5,475 nt of DNA from assembly GCA_021791015.1 (NCBI GenBank), contig JAJYFH010000049.1, forward strand, positions 1 to 5,475. The letters are read 5' to 3'. Origin of the DNA: a bacterium. Its GTDB lineage: Bacteria; Patescibacteriota; CPR2; UBA1875; JAJYID01. This document shows, in pieces, positions 4,761-5,475 of the stretch. The translations under genes were made by a program, and so were the position numbers. The notes under the pieces were generated by a model. It was not told the origin of the DNA. It saw only the letters and a list, made by a program, of their open reading frames with translations, and did not search any database. Within the stretch, counting starts at the first letter, position 1. Each line of letters starts with the position of its first letter.

Positions 4761-5475
4761 ATGCCGGAATTACCAGAGGTCGAGACTATTAAAAATGACC
4801 TGGACAAAAAAATCGTGGGAACGAAAATTGTTTCCGTGGATGCCTTGTGGCCCGATATCGTCAAGGATATCCCATTTGAGGTTTTTTCCCGCCAGGTTCA
4901 GGGCGCAGAAATCATCAATGTTTCAAGGAGGGCGAAAAACTTGGTCATTAAGCTTTCCGGAGGGCTGAACCTGTTAATCCATTTGAAAATGACAGGACAC
5001 TTTATGATTGCCGAGGATTCGGCCGAAATCTCCGAAGAAGGCAAATGGTTAAAGACGGAAAATCCGAATTTAAAAGAAGACCGCCAAAACCAATTTATAA
5101 GAATAGTTTTTCATTTGGATAATGGCAAGATTTTGGCCATGAGCGATATGCGAAAATTTGCCTACATTAAGTTGGTAGATGACAAAGAATTAAATGATTT
5201 CCTGGATGGCTACGGGCCCGAACCTTTCAGCCCGGAGTTTACTGAAGAAAAGCTAGCCGCCATCTTCAAGTCAAAAAATATCGCCGCAAAGAAGGTTTTG
5301 ATGGATCAGTCGCTTATCGCCGGCATCGGCAATATATACGCCGATGAGATTCTTTGGGCTTCTCGGGTTCATCCCCTGTCGGTTAGCTCTAAATTGTCAG
5401 ACAAAGACACCAAAGAAATTTATAAAAACATCAAGAAGGTTTTAAAATTGGCTATAGAGCGCCGAGGAACTTCAA
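4761..5475 (+). CDS. mutM: Formamidopyrimidine-DNA glycosylase (Fpg/MutM), 3' end outside window
   Basis: The frame is open from the ATG to the window edge (238 codons, no stop). The N-terminus MPELPEVET is diagnostic: after Met removal the Pro is the Schiff-base nucleophile, with catalytic Glu next to it (E3, E6). SRRAKNLVIKL (55-65) supplies the family Lys (K59), LIHLKMTGHF (72-81) matches HLGMSG, and SDMRKFAYIKL (128-138) matches D-x-R-x-FG with Gly changed to Ala. LIAGIGNIYADEILW (185-199) is the helix-two-turn-helix DNA-binding motif, followed by RVHP (202-205). The enzyme excises 8-oxoguanine and formamidopyrimidines from DNA and nicks the resulting abasic site (base excision repair). 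Compared with E. coli Fpg, the stretch between HLKMTG and the next beta strand (about 83-110) is longer by roughly 18 residues. The C-terminal zinc finger expected in a roughly 270-290 residue protein lies beyond the window. The gene has its own Shine-Dalgarno and probably its own promoter. Confidence 0.96.
   Translation, partial: MPELPEVETIKNDLDKKIVGTKIVSVDALWPDIVKDIPFEVFSRQVQGAEIINVSRRAKNLVIKLSGGLNLLIHLKMTGHFMIAEDSAEISEEGKWLKTENPNLKEDRQNQFIRIVFHLDNGKILAMSDMRKFAYIKLVDDKELNDFLDGYGPEPFSPEFTEEKLAAIFKSKNIAAKKVLMDQSLIAGIGNIYADEILWASRVHPLSVSSKLSDKDTKEIYKNIKKVLKLAIERRGTS

Overview
The window is a densely packed stretch of a bacterial chromosome. Eight protein genes lie head to tail on the + strand, two of them cut by the window edges. 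The longest gene-free interval is about 73 bases. I see no RNA genes, mobile elements, CRISPR arrays, long repeats or convincing intrinsic terminators. TGA is used as a real stop (1686-1688 and 3483-3485), so the genetic code looks standard in this respect. Moderate-to-low GC (judged by eye, not computed), Lys/Ile/Asn-rich proteins, very short leaders, divergent family members and a MutM with an enlarged central loop suggest an uncultivated small-genome bacterium, possibly Patescibacteria/CPR (Parcubacteria-like). That assignment is inference and not firm.

Region 1 (1-1177): the 3' end of an inositol-monophosphatase-family phosphatase, followed after 2 bases by a divergent PfkB/ribokinase-family kinase. 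In the kinase the usual catalytic Asp of the GAGD motif reads as Glu. The pair looks like a phosphatase/kinase operon acting on small phosphorylated metabolites; the substrate cannot be read from the sequence.

Region 2 (1178-2623): a good sigma70-type promoter, then two ATGA-coupled membrane-protein genes. The first has a PspC domain plus a LiaI/LiaF-like membrane module. The second is a LiaF-like protein with a membrane module and a C-terminal beta-rich 'toastrack' domain. Together they look like an envelope-stress sensing or modulating pair, with no regulator gene in view.

Region 3 (2624-4727): a promoter with a perfect extended -10 only about 9 bases before its ATG, then three overlapping genes. 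These are a PHP-family metal-dependent phosphoesterase with all motifs intact, a DJ-1/PfpI-fold protein that appears to have lost its nucleophilic cysteine, and a divergent YfiH/laccase-domain (multicopper oxidase-like, purine nucleoside phosphorylase-type) protein that keeps its His/Cys/His site. The tight coupling suggests a shared role, plausibly nucleotide or metabolite salvage or repair, but this is inference.

Region 4 (4728-5475): a short promoter region with a clear Shine-Dalgarno sequence and the first 238 codons of mutM (formamidopyrimidine-DNA glycosylase), which runs off the right edge before its expected C-terminal zinc finger.

I found no clearly new defence or mobile system. The most interesting signals are the two active-site substitutions, the PHP/DJ-1-like/YfiH-like cassette and the PspC-LiaF pair.
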